From positions 123,086-187,085 of the forward strand of contig JACQFP010000006.1 of NCBI GenBank assembly GCA_016200005.1: 64,000 nt of DNA, given 5' to 3'. The position numbers and the translations under genes are program-made. Numbering within the stretch: position 1 is the first letter of the stretch; each line of letters starts with the position of its first letter. The notes beneath the pieces are model-generated. The model was not told the DNA's origin and did not search any database. It was given only the letters and a program-made list of their open reading frames with translations. Below, piece after piece: positions 34,092 through 43,305 of this stretch. Source of the DNA: Verrucomicrobiota bacterium. Its GTDB lineage: Bacteria; Verrucomicrobiota; Verrucomicrobiia; Limisphaerales; PALSA-1396.

Positions 34092-35198
34092 ATGCCTGCC
34101 ACCACCCAGCGCGATTTCTACGAAGTCCTCGGCGTCCCGCGCGAGGCGGACGAAAAGAAGATCAAGGACGCCTTCCGCGAACTCGCGCTCAAGTATCATC
34201 CCGACCGGAACAAGGAGCGGGGCGCGGAGGAGAAGTTCAAGGAGATCGCCGAGGCCTACGCGGTGCTCTCCGACCCGAAGAAGCGCGCCGAGTATGACAC
34301 CGGAGGGTTTGCGGGTGTCGCGAGCTATTCCGCAGAGGATCTGTTTGGCGGGATCAACTTTGAAGAGATCTTCGGTGGCCGCGGCTTCGGCTTCGACTTT
34401 GGAATGAGTGGCGGCGGCGGCGGTTTGTTCGAGCGCTTCTTCGGACGAGGCGGACCAGCGCGAGGTGAGGATATCGAGATCATACTCACCATTCCGCTGG
34501 AGAAAGTAGCCAGCGGCGGCGAGGCCATCGTGCGCGTGCCACGCTCGGAGAAATGCCCGGAATGTGAGGGCACGGGTTGCAGACCTGGTACGAAGCCGCG
34601 CTCTTGCGAGAGGTGCAAGGGGTCCGGGCGGCAGACCACCAGCCGTCGTGATGGCGGCGTGATGTTCCAACAAATCACCACCTGCCCCGAATGCGACGGC
34701 AGAGGCCAGTTCATCGACAAGCCGTGCCCCAAGTGTGAGGGTCGCGGCGAAGTCGAGCGCGAGGAGAAAATCACGGTAAAAGTTCCCCCCGGAGTCGAGG
34801 AAGAAATGGCCTTGCGCGTCCCCGGCCACGGCTATGCGTCGCCGCAGAAGGGTGTCGTACCTGGCGACCTGCTTGTCGCCATCCGCAGCGAACCTGACGC
34901 GCGATTCGAGCGGCACGGCGCCGACCTGTGGCGCGATGCAACCATCGACGTTGCAGACGCTGCCCTCGGCACGAAAATCAATGTGCCCACGCTCGACGGC
35001 GAAGTGAAGGTGAACGTGCCTTCCGGCACGCAGCCGGACACCGTGCTGCGCCTGGATGGCAAAGGCTTGCCCAACTTCAAGGCGCGCGGCCACGGCAGCC
35101 TCTACATCCGCGTCAACGTGCGCGTTCCGCAGAAACTCTCTCCGGAGGAGCGGAAATTGTTCGAACGCTTACAGGCCATTCGGCGCAAAGACAAATGA
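34092..35198 (+). CDS. dnaJ: Hsp40 co-chaperone DnaJ
   Basis: A 368-residue type I J-protein. The J domain (1-70) contains the HPD motif in [11 protein letters not shown] Gly/Phe-rich region follows ([18 protein letters not shown]). The zinc domain has four CxxCxGxG-type repeats: [24 protein letters not shown] and CPKCEGRG. Two C-terminal beta domains bind substrate. It stimulates ATP hydrolysis by DnaK, encoded upstream on the same strand. The start at 34092 lies 31 bases after the DUF6448 gene. Confidence 0.95.
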   Translation: MPATTQRDFYEVLGVPREADEKKIKDAFRELALKYHPDRNKERGAEEKFKEIAEAYAVLSDPKKRAEYDTGGFAGVASYSAEDLFGGINFEEIFGGRGFGFDFGMSGGGGGLFERFFGRGGPARGEDIEIILTIPLEKVASGGEAIVRVPRSEKCPECEGTGCRPGTKPRSCERCKGSGRQTTSRRDGGVMFQQITTCPECDGRGQFIDKPCPKCEGRGEVEREEKITVKVPPGVEEEMALRVPGHGYASPQKGVVPGDLLVAIRSEPDARFERHGADLWRDATIDVADAALGTKINVPTLDGEVKVNVPSGTQPDTVLRLDGKGLPNFKARGHGSLYIRVNVRVPQKLSPEERKLFERLQAIRRKDK

Positions 35199-35252
35199 GC
35201 GCCAGCTTCAACAGCAGCCCGTCCGTGACAGAGACTCGACTCTCCCTCAACG

Positions 35253-35396
35253 CAGAAGGGCGAACTCATAGGCATCCTCACCGCGGAGAATCTCGGCGAA
35301 TACCTGATGATTCAAGCTGCTCTGGATCAGTCGTTGCGAGAGAAATTTGGTGGAAGACGGCGTTCAGTTACACGCGTTGAGCGCTGGCCTGCATGA
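35253..35396 (+). pseudogene. C-terminal fragment resembling a CBS-domain site-2 protease
   Basis: A 47-codon open piece, without its own start codon, begins QKGELIGILTAENLGEYLMI and continues QAALDQSLREKF. This matches the end of M50 proteases with CBS domains, where GLLTxENxGE(F/L)LMI is typical. The rest of the gene is missing upstream; only dnaJ and about 50 bases precede it. It ends directly at the short repeat at 35393-35440. Confidence 0.55.
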
Positions 35397-35488
35397 GACG
35401 GCGCAAATTCCGATGGGTGTTGGCCAAGATATGGTAAGCGGCTGTTGTCGAGAAGAGATTAAACTAGACGGTTAGGAAAAGCTTTCTT

Positions 35489-35926
35489 ATGAAAAAGATG
35501 GCGTCTCGCAAAAAAAACAGAATTCCTCAACCAGACGTCGGTGGTGTGGGCAAAAAGAAACCGCTCGCGCAGAATGCAGTCAAGCTTACGCCTTTCCAAA
35601 GCGAGAAGGAGACCCAGCCTTTGGCTCTTTTGCAGGAGCACTTTATCCACTCGGAATTACAACCCGTCATCTTCGAATATTTTAACCTAGCGGCCACGGA
35701 CGTTTCGCTCGCCAGCACGTTTAACAATTGGCAGACTCGCGCGACGCCCATGAAGCCGCAAAGCGCCGGCAAATGGACGGCGGAAGTGATGCTCAAACCA
35801 GGGCGCTACGAATACCGGCTCATCGTCGATGGCCGGTGGCAGGACGATCCGATGGCGACACGGTTCGCCACCAATCCCTTCAGGGGTTTGAATTCCGTCA
35901 TCAAAGTCGAAGCACTGGGAATTTAA
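35489..35926 (+). CDS. Glycogen-binding (CBM48/AMPK-type) domain protein
   Basis: A 145-residue protein. The basic N-terminus (MKKMASRKKNRIPQ) is followed by a linker. An early-set beta-sandwich of about 85 residues follows: EYFNLAATDVSLASTFNNWQ, KWTAEVMLKPGRYEYRLIVD and GRWQDDP. The FNNWQ and GRYEYRLIVDG motifs are those of AMPK-type glycogen-binding modules. No catalytic domain is attached, so it probably binds a glucan or acts as an adapter. Such single-domain proteins also occur near stress genes. Ribosome site weak. Confidence 0.85.
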   Translation: MKKMASRKKNRIPQPDVGGVGKKKPLAQNAVKLTPFQSEKETQPLALLQEHFIHSELQPVIFEYFNLAATDVSLASTFNNWQTRATPMKPQSAGKWTAEVMLKPGRYEYRLIVDGRWQDDPMATRFATNPFRGLNSVIKVEALGI

Positions 35927-35983
35927 GCTGGAATTGCGGGCTCGCCGACATGTCCAGCAACTTGGCCGCGAGCCGATCATGCG

Positions 35984-36571
35984 ATGAATCGGACCTGTCT
36001 GAGACTGATCGTGCTGGTCGCCCTTCCGATGTTTGTATCGGGATGCTCGTCCTTGTTGCCTCATTCGCAGACCGCCACGAAATCGCGATGGAAATCTTAC
36101 AGCGAGGCGAGGGACGCTTTCGACCGTATCGTGCCGAACGAAACGGGAACGAACGCGCTTTCGGAACTTGGTCTTGACCCGAACGCCAATCCCAACGTCC
36201 GCGTCTTGACTTATCTCGATCTCATCCAGCGCTTCCTGCCGAACCAGGCGATCACCAAAGACGACTTGGACAAAGCCGTCCGCAGTTGCATCGAGGGGCG
36301 GGAGAAATCCATGGCTTTGGAGGTCGAGTTGAACGAGATTCGAAGCCAGCGCCACGGCAACGTGCTGTTGGACATATTCGGCTTTCAGCGAAACACCCAT
36401 GAAACCGGATGGCAGTTCAAGGGGTTGCTCCTCCTCCGCGACGGCTTGGTCGTTTACAAACTCTATTCTGGACAGCCGGAGGTTGATCGCAACGAAAAGA
36501 AGGTGAAACCGCTGGGTCCGTTGCAGGAGTTGGACAACATCGTGATAGGAACCGTTGAAAGAGTCCGGTAG
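35984..36571 (+). CDS. Hypothetical lipoprotein
   Basis: A 195-residue protein with a lipoprotein signal: the lipobox FVSGC puts Cys at about residue 21. The mature part is mostly helical with RVLTYLDLIQRFLPNQAITK and LLLLRDGLVVYKLYSGQPE, and no catalytic motif I know. It is likely anchored to the outer membrane or periplasmic face. The gene follows the glycogen-binding protein gene by 57 bases. Function unknown. Confidence 0.8.
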   Translation: MNRTCLRLIVLVALPMFVSGCSSLLPHSQTATKSRWKSYSEARDAFDRIVPNETGTNALSELGLDPNANPNVRVLTYLDLIQRFLPNQAITKDDLDKAVRSCIEGREKSMALEVELNEIRSQRHGNVLLDIFGFQRNTHETGWQFKGLLLLRDGLVVYKLYSGQPEVDRNEKKVKPLGPLQELDNIVIGTVERVR

Positions 36572-36628
36572 AAACCACCATGGCAACAGCAGAATCAAAA
36601 CGGTGGCCCAATCACGACTGAACTTCCC

Positions 36629-36836
36629 ATGCCTTTGGTCATCAACGAAGACATTGCCGGACAACTGGAGGAAGTCGCGCGCATCCTCGCCGAAGGACAT
36701 GAGCTTGGCGCTGACAGGTGCGGTCATTTGCATGGTGGTCACAGTGGCGTTTAAATGGAGCACTCCGCCATCCACTGGAAACAGTCCAACACAATCGCGC
36801 AAGGTACTGGAAAAGGTCCACGAAGGATTGCAATGA
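36629..36836 (+). CDS. Two overlapping very small ORFs, possibly one frameshifted gene
   Basis: The first frame, 36629-36754 (41 residues), reads MPLVINEDIAGQLEEVARIL and then changes to a His/Gly-rich end. The second, 36699-36836 (45 residues), has one hydrophobic helix (LALTGAVICMVVTVAFKW) and its stop overlaps the next start as ATGA. The first part of one and the last part of the other both look coding, so a frameshift between them near 36700 is possible. No family is recognised. Confidence 0.4.
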
Positions 36837-37159
36837 AAAAGGATTTGCTCATTGAAGCGGCGATCTATGTTTCCTGTCTTTCACTCGTAAGTCTGTTATG
36901 GCACGAGCCTGTGGTATTGCTTCTGTGTTTGTCCATCATCGGTGCGTGGATGCTGTGGCGTTGGCATCGGCGCAGTGACGTGCTTTTCTACCTTGCGGGG
37001 TTCGTGCTCGGGCCGTTGGGCGAGGCGATGGCCGTTTACTTCGGCGCATGGACCTACGCCGAGCCGCTTTTTCTCGTGCCCATTTGGCTACCCTGCCTTT
37101 GGGGCATCGCCGCCCTCTTCGTAAAGCGGCTTTGCAACACGCTGCTCAAAACAAAATGA
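36833..37159 (+). CDS. Small integral membrane protein, hypothetical
   Basis: A 108-residue protein with three to four predicted helices (EAAIYVSCLSLVSLLW, VVLLLCLSIIGAWMLW, YLAGFVLGPLGEAMAVYF and a last helix IWLPCLWGIAALFV). The motif GEAMAVYFGAWTYAEPLF followed by P-WLP is shared by small membrane proteins of unknown role. ATG 36833 has AAGGA six bases upstream. It overlaps the preceding small ORF and the following AIR-synthase-like gene by ATGA on both sides, so translation is coupled. Confidence 0.7.
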   Translation: MKKDLLIEAAIYVSCLSLVSLLWHEPVVLLLCLSIIGAWMLWRWHRRSDVLFYLAGFVLGPLGEAMAVYFGAWTYAEPLFLVPIWLPCLWGIAALFVKRLCNTLLKTK

Positions 37160-38244
37160 ACGCGCGGCTACGCAATCTGCCCGTAGGCAAACTGCCATCG
37201 GACCTCTTGGCAAAGCTGGTCGGCAGGTTCGAGTCGAAAGACCCACGCGTCGTCGTCGGGCCGGGCGTCGGTTTAGACTGTGCTGTCGTGCGTTTCGGCG
37301 AACGACTGCTCGTGTTGAAGTCCGACCCGATTACTTTCGCGGCGGACGAGATCGGTTACTACCTTGTTCAGGTGAACGCGAACGACATCGCTACGACCGG
37401 CGCCCAACCGCGCTGGCTCTTGCTCACGATGCTTCTGCCCGAAGGGAAGACGAGCGCAAAGTCCGTCGAACGTATCACAGAACAAGTCCAGGTTGCTTGC
37501 TCCGAAATCGGCGTGACGATCATCGGCGGCCACACGGAAATCACACATGACCTGAAACAACCCATTCTCGCGGGAACGCTCATTGGCGAAGTGAAGGGGC
37601 AGCATTTGATCACGCCGCGCGGCGTGCGACCCGGTGACCGGCTGCTGCTCACCAAAGGTGTGCCGATTGAAGCGACAGCGATTTTGGCGCGGGAGTTTCC
37701 CGAGCGGCTGGCGGGTGTGCTCAGCGCCGCAGAGCTTCGGGAAGCCCGGGCGTTTCTGCACAAACCCGGCATTAGTGTCGTGCGGGATGCTCGAATTGCA
37801 CTGCGCGCCGGCCAGGTGACGGCGATGCACGATCCGACGGAGGGAGGATTGGCGATGGCACTTTGGGAACTGGCCGAGGCAAGCGAGCGGAGGATTTGCT
37901 TCGAGCGCTCGGCTGTGCCGGTGCCACCACTGTCAGCGCGAGTTTGTCGGAGCTTGCGCCTTGACCCGCTCAGGGCGATTGCTTCCGGCGCGCTATTGCT
38001 GACCACGCCAAAAAAGGATGCCCGCAACATCCAACGTGCCTTGGAGGGTGAAGGAATCGTTTGCGCGCAAATCGGCTGGGTTGAACGCGGCCCTGCCGGT
38101 GTGTGGGAAATCTCGCGTGACAAACGCTCGCCTCTGTGCCCGCCGGCTCGAGACGCAATCGCGCGGTTGTTTGAATCGACTCGAAAGCAAAGGAGCAAAC
38201 ATGAATCTGACTATCGTAAAAATCGAAAAGCCCGACGTTATTAA
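37156..38244 (+). CDS. AIR synthase-related / HypE-like protein
   Basis: A 362-residue protein of the PurM/HypE/ThiL/SelD ATP-binding superfamily. Conserved features are the early loop VVVGPGVGLDCAVV, the Asp-rich site VNANDIATTGAQPRW, IGGHTEITHDLKQPILAGT and the late MHDPTEGGLAMALWE. HypE proteins make the thiocyanate group of NiFe hydrogenases, but the terminal PRxC of HypE is absent and there are no other hyp genes. It is probably a separate branch of unknown reaction. The start overlaps the membrane protein stop by ATGA. Confidence 0.82.
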   Translation: MNARLRNLPVGKLPSDLLAKLVGRFESKDPRVVVGPGVGLDCAVVRFGERLLVLKSDPITFAADEIGYYLVQVNANDIATTGAQPRWLLLTMLLPEGKTSAKSVERITEQVQVACSEIGVTIIGGHTEITHDLKQPILAGTLIGEVKGQHLITPRGVRPGDRLLLTKGVPIEATAILAREFPERLAGVLSAAELREARAFLHKPGISVVRDARIALRAGQVTAMHDPTEGGLAMALWELAEASERRICFERSAVPVPPLSARVCRSLRLDPLRAIASGALLLTTPKKDARNIQRALEGEGIVCAQIGWVERGPAGVWEISRDKRSPLCPPARDAIARLFESTRKQRSKHESDYRKNRKARRY

Positions 38245-38686
38245 TTTCATTCTCGGGCAGACACACTTCATCAAGAGCGTTGAGGACATCCATGAAGCAC
38301 TCGTCGGTGCCGTGCCTGGCATCCGGTTCGGGCTGGCCTTTTGCGAGGCGTCGGGAAAATGTCTCGTGCGCTGGAGCGGCACCGATGCGGCGATGACTGA
38401 TCTGGCGAAAAACAACGCCCAGGCGATTGGTGCGGGACACAGCTTTATCGTGTTCCTCGGCGATGGGTTCTATCCGCTGAACGTGCTCAACACGCTCAAG
38501 CAAGTGCCGGAAGTGTGCCGAATCTTCTGTGCCACGGCGAATCCGGCCGAGGTTTTGATCGCGCAAACCGAACTGGGCCGCGGAATCCTGGGAGTGGTGG
38601 ACGGTTGGTCGCCGAAGGGTGTCGAGGACGAGGCGGAGATTGCATGGCGCAAAGGCTTTCTCCGACAAATAGGTTACAAGCTTTGA
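38201..38686 (+). CDS. Adenosine-specific kinase-like protein (DUF355 family)
   Basis: A 161-residue protein of the adenosine-specific kinase family known from archaeal structures. Motifs are GQTHFIKSVEDIHEALV, IRFGLAFCEASGKCLVR, GAGHSFIVFLGDGFYPLNVL and RIFCATANPAEVLI. AAGGAGCAAAC before the ATG at 38201 is an excellent ribosome site. The gene overlaps the end of the AIR-synthase-like gene by 44 bases in another frame. In vivo function is unclear; small-molecule nucleotide binding is expected. Confidence 0.88.
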   Translation: MNLTIVKIEKPDVINFILGQTHFIKSVEDIHEALVGAVPGIRFGLAFCEASGKCLVRWSGTDAAMTDLAKNNAQAIGAGHSFIVFLGDGFYPLNVLNTLKQVPEVCRIFCATANPAEVLIAQTELGRGILGVVDGWSPKGVEDEAEIAWRKGFLRQIGYKL

Positions 38687-38710
38687 GCGGTGGACTGCGG
38701 ATGGCGTCGA

Positions 38711-39064
38711 ATGAGCATGAACTCAATTTTCGTCATTGCGCCTTACAAGTACGAAGCCATGTGGGTCTTCGACGACCCGCGCGTGGGATTGCACCGCGAG
38801 CCGTTCGTCAGTGGGGCGGATGTCATGATGGACCGCCTCGTCCTCAACCTGCCGAACGCCGACAAAGGTTTTCGACTTTTGTTTTCCGCCGCGCCGTTTC
38901 CCGGTCGCATGGTGAAGTTGGAATGGCGGCGCGAAGAGCATGGCGGCAACTGGTATTACAGCCCAGAGTTCGATATGGAAGGTTGGCTGTGTCCGGCTCT
39001 TTACCAGTACTTTAGAGAATCGCCGGCAGCAATTTATGTCCAAGCTCAGGCAAGAAGTAGTTAG
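38711..39064 (+). CDS. DUF6717 family protein
   Basis: A 117-residue protein; the conserved part starts MNSIFVIAPYKYEAMWVFDD, so ATG 38717 is an equally good start. Other conserved parts are GLHREPFVSGADVMMDRLV and LEWRREEHGGNWYYSPEFD, then EGWLCPALYQYF. I know this pattern as DUF6717, a small soluble family of unknown function common in bacteria with large stress clusters. It lies 24 bases after the adenosine-kinase-like gene on the same strand. Confidence 0.8.
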   Translation: MSMNSIFVIAPYKYEAMWVFDDPRVGLHREPFVSGADVMMDRLVLNLPNADKGFRLLFSAAPFPGRMVKLEWRREEHGGNWYYSPEFDMEGWLCPALYQYFRESPAAIYVQAQARSS

Positions 39065-39175
39065 ACAGAACGCGAGTACCGGGTTGAGATTGTAAGGCTT
39101 AGGATTCGTGACGCGGGTGACCCGAAACCATGACGAACGTCAGCATTTGTTCAGAACAAGTTTTGTGAGGCAAGT

Positions 39176-39592
39176 ATGGAAGACATTCATAGCATTTACT
39201 TGAAACAGTTGCAGGGTCGCTTGAGCGGCATCGTTTACGAACTCACCAAGGTTCGGTTTTCGTCGTTCCGTCCGTACGAAAATTGGTGCCCGGCGATCAA
39301 CGCCTATCGATGTCGTGACAGCGTCATCATCTGCGTGGATTTGGCCGGGGTGGACAAATCGCAGATCGATGTCCGGGTGGAATCGCGGCGCGTGTTGATC
39401 CGTGGCCGGCGTCAGCCGCTCGAACCGGATGAAACCGAAGGACGGCCGATGCAAATCCTCGCGCTGGAGATTGACCATGGACCGTTCGAGCGCGAAGTGG
39501 CGCTGGCTGAGGAGGTCGAGTCCAACGAAGTGCAGGCCGAGCAGCGCAATGGTCTGCTGTGGATTTACCTGCCGCTGCGCCCGCCGGGGTGA
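39176..39592 (+). CDS. Hsp20/alpha-crystallin family protein (copy 2)
   Basis: A 138-residue small heat shock protein. The alpha-crystallin domain (about 38-135) has PAINAYRCRDSVIICVDLAG, VDKSQIDVRVESRRVLIRGR and a last strand NGLLWIYLPL. It is more divergent than the copy at 26599 and lacks a long N-terminal arm. It sits 20 bases upstream of lon, and the two are probably one operon linking holdase and protease functions. Only about 110 bases separate it from the DUF6717 gene. Confidence 0.9.
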   Translation: MEDIHSIYLKQLQGRLSGIVYELTKVRFSSFRPYENWCPAINAYRCRDSVIICVDLAGVDKSQIDVRVESRRVLIRGRRQPLEPDETEGRPMQILALEIDHGPFEREVALAEEVESNEVQAEQRNGLLWIYLPLRPPG

Positions 39593-39612
39593 AACCACCC
39601 TTTTTGGATAGT

Positions 39613-42147
39613 ATGGATACACAACCCTCCATTAAGGATTCGACGCTGGCCGGTTCGGCATCAGAAGCGACGGCCCCTCCTCCCGCTGTCGTGGCCAACA
39701 AGCCAGAAGATCAAGGCGAGCCGAAGATTCCTGACGTGCTGGCGATTCTGCCGACGCGCAACCTGGTTCTGTTTCCAGGCACGGTCGCGCCGGTCAGGAT
39801 CGGGCGACCTGAATCTATCAAGCTTTTGGAGGAGAGTTTGCCGCAGAACAAAATCATCGGTATCCTCACCCAGCGCGTGGCGGAAAACAACAACCCAGGG
39901 CCGGACGACCTCTATCGCGTCGGCACAGCCGCGCTGGTGCTGAAGCTCTTGCGCCAGAGCCATGACGCGGTTGTTCTTGTTGTCCACGGACTGCACCGGT
40001 TTCGCATTCGAACCGTCCTCCAGACGCAACCGTTCCTGCGCGCCGAGGTGGAATTGCTCGCGTCCATTCCTCCATCTGTGGCAGACAAGGAAGCCGAGGC
40101 CGCGTTTCGCAACCTGCGCGAGACGTCGGCGCAGCTAGTGGAGTTGACGCCAGATTTGCCCGATGAGTTGCGTGCCGCCCTGATGAACTTTAAGGACGCC
40201 GGCCAATTCGCGGATTTCGTCGCCAGCAATCTGAATTTGGAAGTGGCGCAGAAGCAGGAGGTGCTCGAAGAACTCGACGTATTGAAGCGAGTCCAGGCAG
40301 TGCAGCAGCGTGTCTCGTCCCAGCTTGAGATTGCCCGCATCCAGCAGAAATTGCAGAAAGACGTTACTTCGCAATTCACCGACATGCAACGTCGCGCCTA
40401 TTTGCGCGAACAACTTCGCGCGATTCAACGCGAACTGGGCGAAGGCGAGCAGGAAGTCGGGCGGCAGGTCGATCAGCTTCGGAAACGCCTGGAGGAAGCC
40501 AAGCCTCCCAAGCAGGTGATGGAGCAGGCCGAGCGTGAATTGAAGCGACTCAACTACGTGCCGCCAGCCAGCGCGGAGTTCTCCGTCATCGTCAGCTATG
40601 TCGAAACGATTGCGGAACTGCCGTGGAGCAAGCTGACCGAGGACAATCTGGACTTGCGCCGAGCGCAGAAGATTCTCGACCGTGACCATTTCGATTTGGA
40701 GAAAGTGAAGCGCCGGCTCATCGAGTATCTCGCCGTGCGCAAGCTGAATCCCGAAGGGCGCGGCGCCATTCTTTGCTTCGTCGGCCCACCCGGAGTGGGC
40801 AAGACCAGTCTCGGCCAGTCTATTGCGGATGCGCTCGGTCGCAGGTTCACGCGCATGAGTCTCGGCGGAATGCGCGATGAGGCGGAGATTCGGGGGCATC
40901 GCCGGACTTACATCGGCTCGATGCCCGGCCGGCTCATTCAGGAATTGCGCCGCCTCGGCACACGGAATCCCGTAATCATGCTCGACGAAGTGGACAAGAT
41001 TGGTGCCGACTTCCGCGGCGACCCAGCCAGCGCGCTGCTCGAAGTGCTCGATCCACAGCAGAATCACTCTTTCGTTGACCATTACCTGGACGTGCCGTTC
41101 GATCTCTCACAGGTCATGTTCATCACTACCGCAAACGTGATGGACCCCGTGCCGCCGGCGTTGCGCGACCGCATGGAAGTCATCGAGATTCCCGGTTACA
41201 CCGGACGCGAGAAACTCGAAATCGCCAGGAACTACCTCGTGAAACGGCAGCTCACGGAAAACGGTTTGAAGTCGGAGCAATGCAAGTGGTCGGCCCCGGC
41301 GCTGACGAAGGTTGTTGAAGATTACACTCGCGAAGCCGGCGTGCGCGAATTGGAACGGCAGGTTGGTGCCGTCTGCCGTGCTGTGGCGGCGCAAGTCGCC
41401 AAAGGTGAGCGCGCGCATGTCAGCGTCACGCCGGAAATGGTGCAGACGATACTCGGCCCTGCCAAATACGTCCGCGAGACACGGCTAAAGACGAATCGAC
41501 CGGGCGTCGTCACAGGTCTTGCCTACACGCCTGCCGGCGGCGAAATTTTGCACATTGAGGCCACGCGCTATCCGGGCAAAGGCAACATCACACTCACGGG
41601 ACAGATCGGCGACGTGATGAAGGAATCGGCGCAGGCCGCGTTGAGTCTCGTGCGCAGTCGTGTGAAGGAACTCGGCATTGAAGCCGACGCATTCAAGGAC
41701 ACCGACATCCACGTGCACGTGCCAAGCGGGGCGGTGCCCAAGGATGGGCCATCCGCCGGCGTCGCCATGTTCACCGCGCTCGCGTCTCTGTTCACGCAAA
41801 CGCCCGTGCGTTCGACGGTTGCGATGACCGGCGAGATTACGTTGCGCGGTTTGGTGCTGCCGATCGGCGGTTTGAAGGAAAAAGTGTTGGCTGCAATGCG
41901 CGCCGGCATTCAACACGTTGTTATCCCCAAGTTGAATGAAAAGGACCTGCCTGACGTGCCGGCGGAGGTCAAAAAGAAGCTGAAATTCACGCTGGCAGAG
42001 ACCGTCGATGAAGTGCTCGCGGCAGCGCTGGAAAGAACCAATCGCAAGCCTCTGAGCAAACCAGAAGGTGCGAGGAAAGTGAATACTTCCGCCCAGAGGT
42101 TGCGCCCAGCGGCCAAGACGCATCGTCGGGCTGTGACGCCCGCGTGA
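39613..42147 (+). CDS. lon: ATP-dependent protease Lon
   Basis: Serine protease of 844 residues, the usual length. The N-terminal LON domain (about 45-240) begins ILPTRNLVLFPGTVAPVRI. The AAA+ domain has Walker A GPPGVGKTS near 391-399 and Walker B VIMLDEVDKIG. The protease domain has the catalytic Ser714 in PKDGPSAGVAMFTAL and the Lys in GGLKEKVLAAMRAG. A longer in-frame start at 39559 would overlap hsp20; ATG 39613 is preferred. The C-terminal basic tail (about 35 residues) is extra. It degrades damaged proteins during stress. Confidence 0.96.
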   Translation: MDTQPSIKDSTLAGSASEATAPPPAVVANKPEDQGEPKIPDVLAILPTRNLVLFPGTVAPVRIGRPESIKLLEESLPQNKIIGILTQRVAENNNPGPDDLYRVGTAALVLKLLRQSHDAVVLVVHGLHRFRIRTVLQTQPFLRAEVELLASIPPSVADKEAEAAFRNLRETSAQLVELTPDLPDELRAALMNFKDAGQFADFVASNLNLEVAQKQEVLEELDVLKRVQAVQQRVSSQLEIARIQQKLQKDVTSQFTDMQRRAYLREQLRAIQRELGEGEQEVGRQVDQLRKRLEEAKPPKQVMEQAERELKRLNYVPPASAEFSVIVSYVETIAELPWSKLTEDNLDLRRAQKILDRDHFDLEKVKRRLIEYLAVRKLNPEGRGAILCFVGPPGVGKTSLGQSIADALGRRFTRMSLGGMRDEAEIRGHRRTYIGSMPGRLIQELRRLGTRNPVIMLDEVDKIGADFRGDPASALLEVLDPQQNHSFVDHYLDVPFDLSQVMFITTANVMDPVPPALRDRMEVIEIPGYTGREKLEIARNYLVKRQLTENGLKSEQCKWSAPALTKVVEDYTREAGVRELERQVGAVCRAVAAQVAKGERAHVSVTPEMVQTILGPAKYVRETRLKTNRPGVVTGLAYTPAGGEILHIEATRYPGKGNITLTGQIGDVMKESAQAALSLVRSRVKELGIEADAFKDTDIHVHVPSGAVPKDGPSAGVAMFTALASLFTQTPVRSTVAMTGEITLRGLVLPIGGLKEKVLAAMRAGIQHVVIPKLNEKDLPDVPAEVKKKLKFTLAETVDEVLAAALERTNRKPLSKPEGARKVNTSAQRLRPAAKTHRRAVTPA

Positions 42148-42154
42148 AACTGGT

Positions 42155-43267
42155 ATGGAAGTACGGCCGATGATAGACCCGGGCGTAGTGCGCGGCGAAT
42201 GGTGGCACCGGCTCGAAGACGGTCGCATCCAATGCGACCTGTGTCCGCGCTTCTGTAAGATGCAGGAAGGACAGCGGGGGTTCTGCTTCATTCGCCAGGC
42301 CCGCGACGGCGGTGTTGTTCTGACGAGTTATGGTCGCGCGTCAGGCTTCTGCATTGATCCCATCGAAAAAAAACCTTTGAATCACTTCTATCCGGGGACG
42401 AGTGTTCTCTCCTTCGGCACCGCGGGCTGCAATCTCGGCTGTCGCTTCTGTCAGAACTGGGACATCTCAAAAGCGCGCGAGGACGACCGCCTCAGCGCCT
42501 GGGCCACGCCGGCAGCGGTCGCAGAAGCTGCGTTCAACTCAGGCTGCCGAAGCATCGCCTTTACTTACAACGACCCGGTGGTTTTCGCCGAGTATGCCAT
42601 CGACTGCGCCATCGCCGCACATGAACGTGGCATCAAGACCGTGGCGGTGTCAGCCGGCTACATGAACCCCGAGCCGCGCAAGGAATTCTACGCGCACATG
42701 GACGCGGCCAACATCGACTTGAAAGCATTTACGGAGCAGTTCTACCAAAAGATTTCCTTCGCTGAATTAGGCGCCGTGCTCGACACGTTGCGCTGGCTGA
42801 AGCACGAGACCAAGGTTTGGTTGGAAGTCACGACCCTGCTCATTCCAGACCACAACGACTCGGAACAAGAAGTTGCACGGCTGTGCGACTGGTTTGCCAA
42901 GAACCTCGGGCCGGATGTGCCGCTGCACTTCTCTGCGTTTCATCCCGACTTCAAAATGCTTGATGTTCCGCCAACGCCGCCAGCGACTCTGACGCGGGCC
43001 CGCCTGCAGGCCTTGAGCGCAGGAATCCATCACGTTTACACGGGCAACGTGGAGGACGTGGAAGGACAATCCACTTATTGTCCTGCTTGTCGCCGGTTGC
43101 TGATCGAACGGAACTGGTATCGACTGGGCCAATGGAACCTGGATGCGAACGGCAACTGTCCGTTCTGTGCGTCACGCCTGGCCGGGCACTTTGATCCGCA
43201 GCCGGGACGATGGGGCAGGCGGCGCCGACCGGTGTTTATTCGCAGTCAACCCGACGATTCGCAATAG
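42155..43267 (+). CDS. AmmeMemoRadiSam-type radical SAM enzyme
   Basis: A 370-residue radical SAM protein. The iron-sulfur motif CNLGCRFCQNW has Cys at 92, 96 and 99. An N-terminal zinc-like motif CDLCPRFCKMQEGQRGFC and a C-terminal CPACRRLL...CPFCASRL pair may bind metals. GTSVLSFGTAGCN and AFTYNDPVVFAEYAID are shared with the AmmeMemoRadiSam and PflA-related family. The usual partners (AMMECR1 and Memo-like proteins) are not in this window. It follows lon by 7 bases. Its substrate is unknown. Confidence 0.9.
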   Translation: MEVRPMIDPGVVRGEWWHRLEDGRIQCDLCPRFCKMQEGQRGFCFIRQARDGGVVLTSYGRASGFCIDPIEKKPLNHFYPGTSVLSFGTAGCNLGCRFCQNWDISKAREDDRLSAWATPAAVAEAAFNSGCRSIAFTYNDPVVFAEYAIDCAIAAHERGIKTVAVSAGYMNPEPRKEFYAHMDAANIDLKAFTEQFYQKISFAELGAVLDTLRWLKHETKVWLEVTTLLIPDHNDSEQEVARLCDWFAKNLGPDVPLHFSAFHPDFKMLDVPPTPPATLTRARLQALSAGIHHVYTGNVEDVEGQSTYCPACRRLLIERNWYRLGQWNLDANGNCPFCASRLAGHFDPQPGRWGRRRRPVFIRSQPDDSQ

Positions 43268-43305
43268 CGGCAGAAGTTGGACGGCTTTGGCAATCGCCAT
43301 CAGGA

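Noticed and set aside
31099-35093. Long - strand open frames opposite the P-type ATPase and dnaJ
   Set aside because: Both mirror conserved genes and show no domain of their own.
37156-38244. HypE of hydrogenase maturation
   Set aside because: The C-terminal Cys motif of HypE is absent and there are no other hyp or hydrogenase genes.
42155-43267. Complete AmmeMemoRadiSam system
   Set aside because: Only the radical SAM member is present; the AMMECR1 and Memo-like partners are not in the window.
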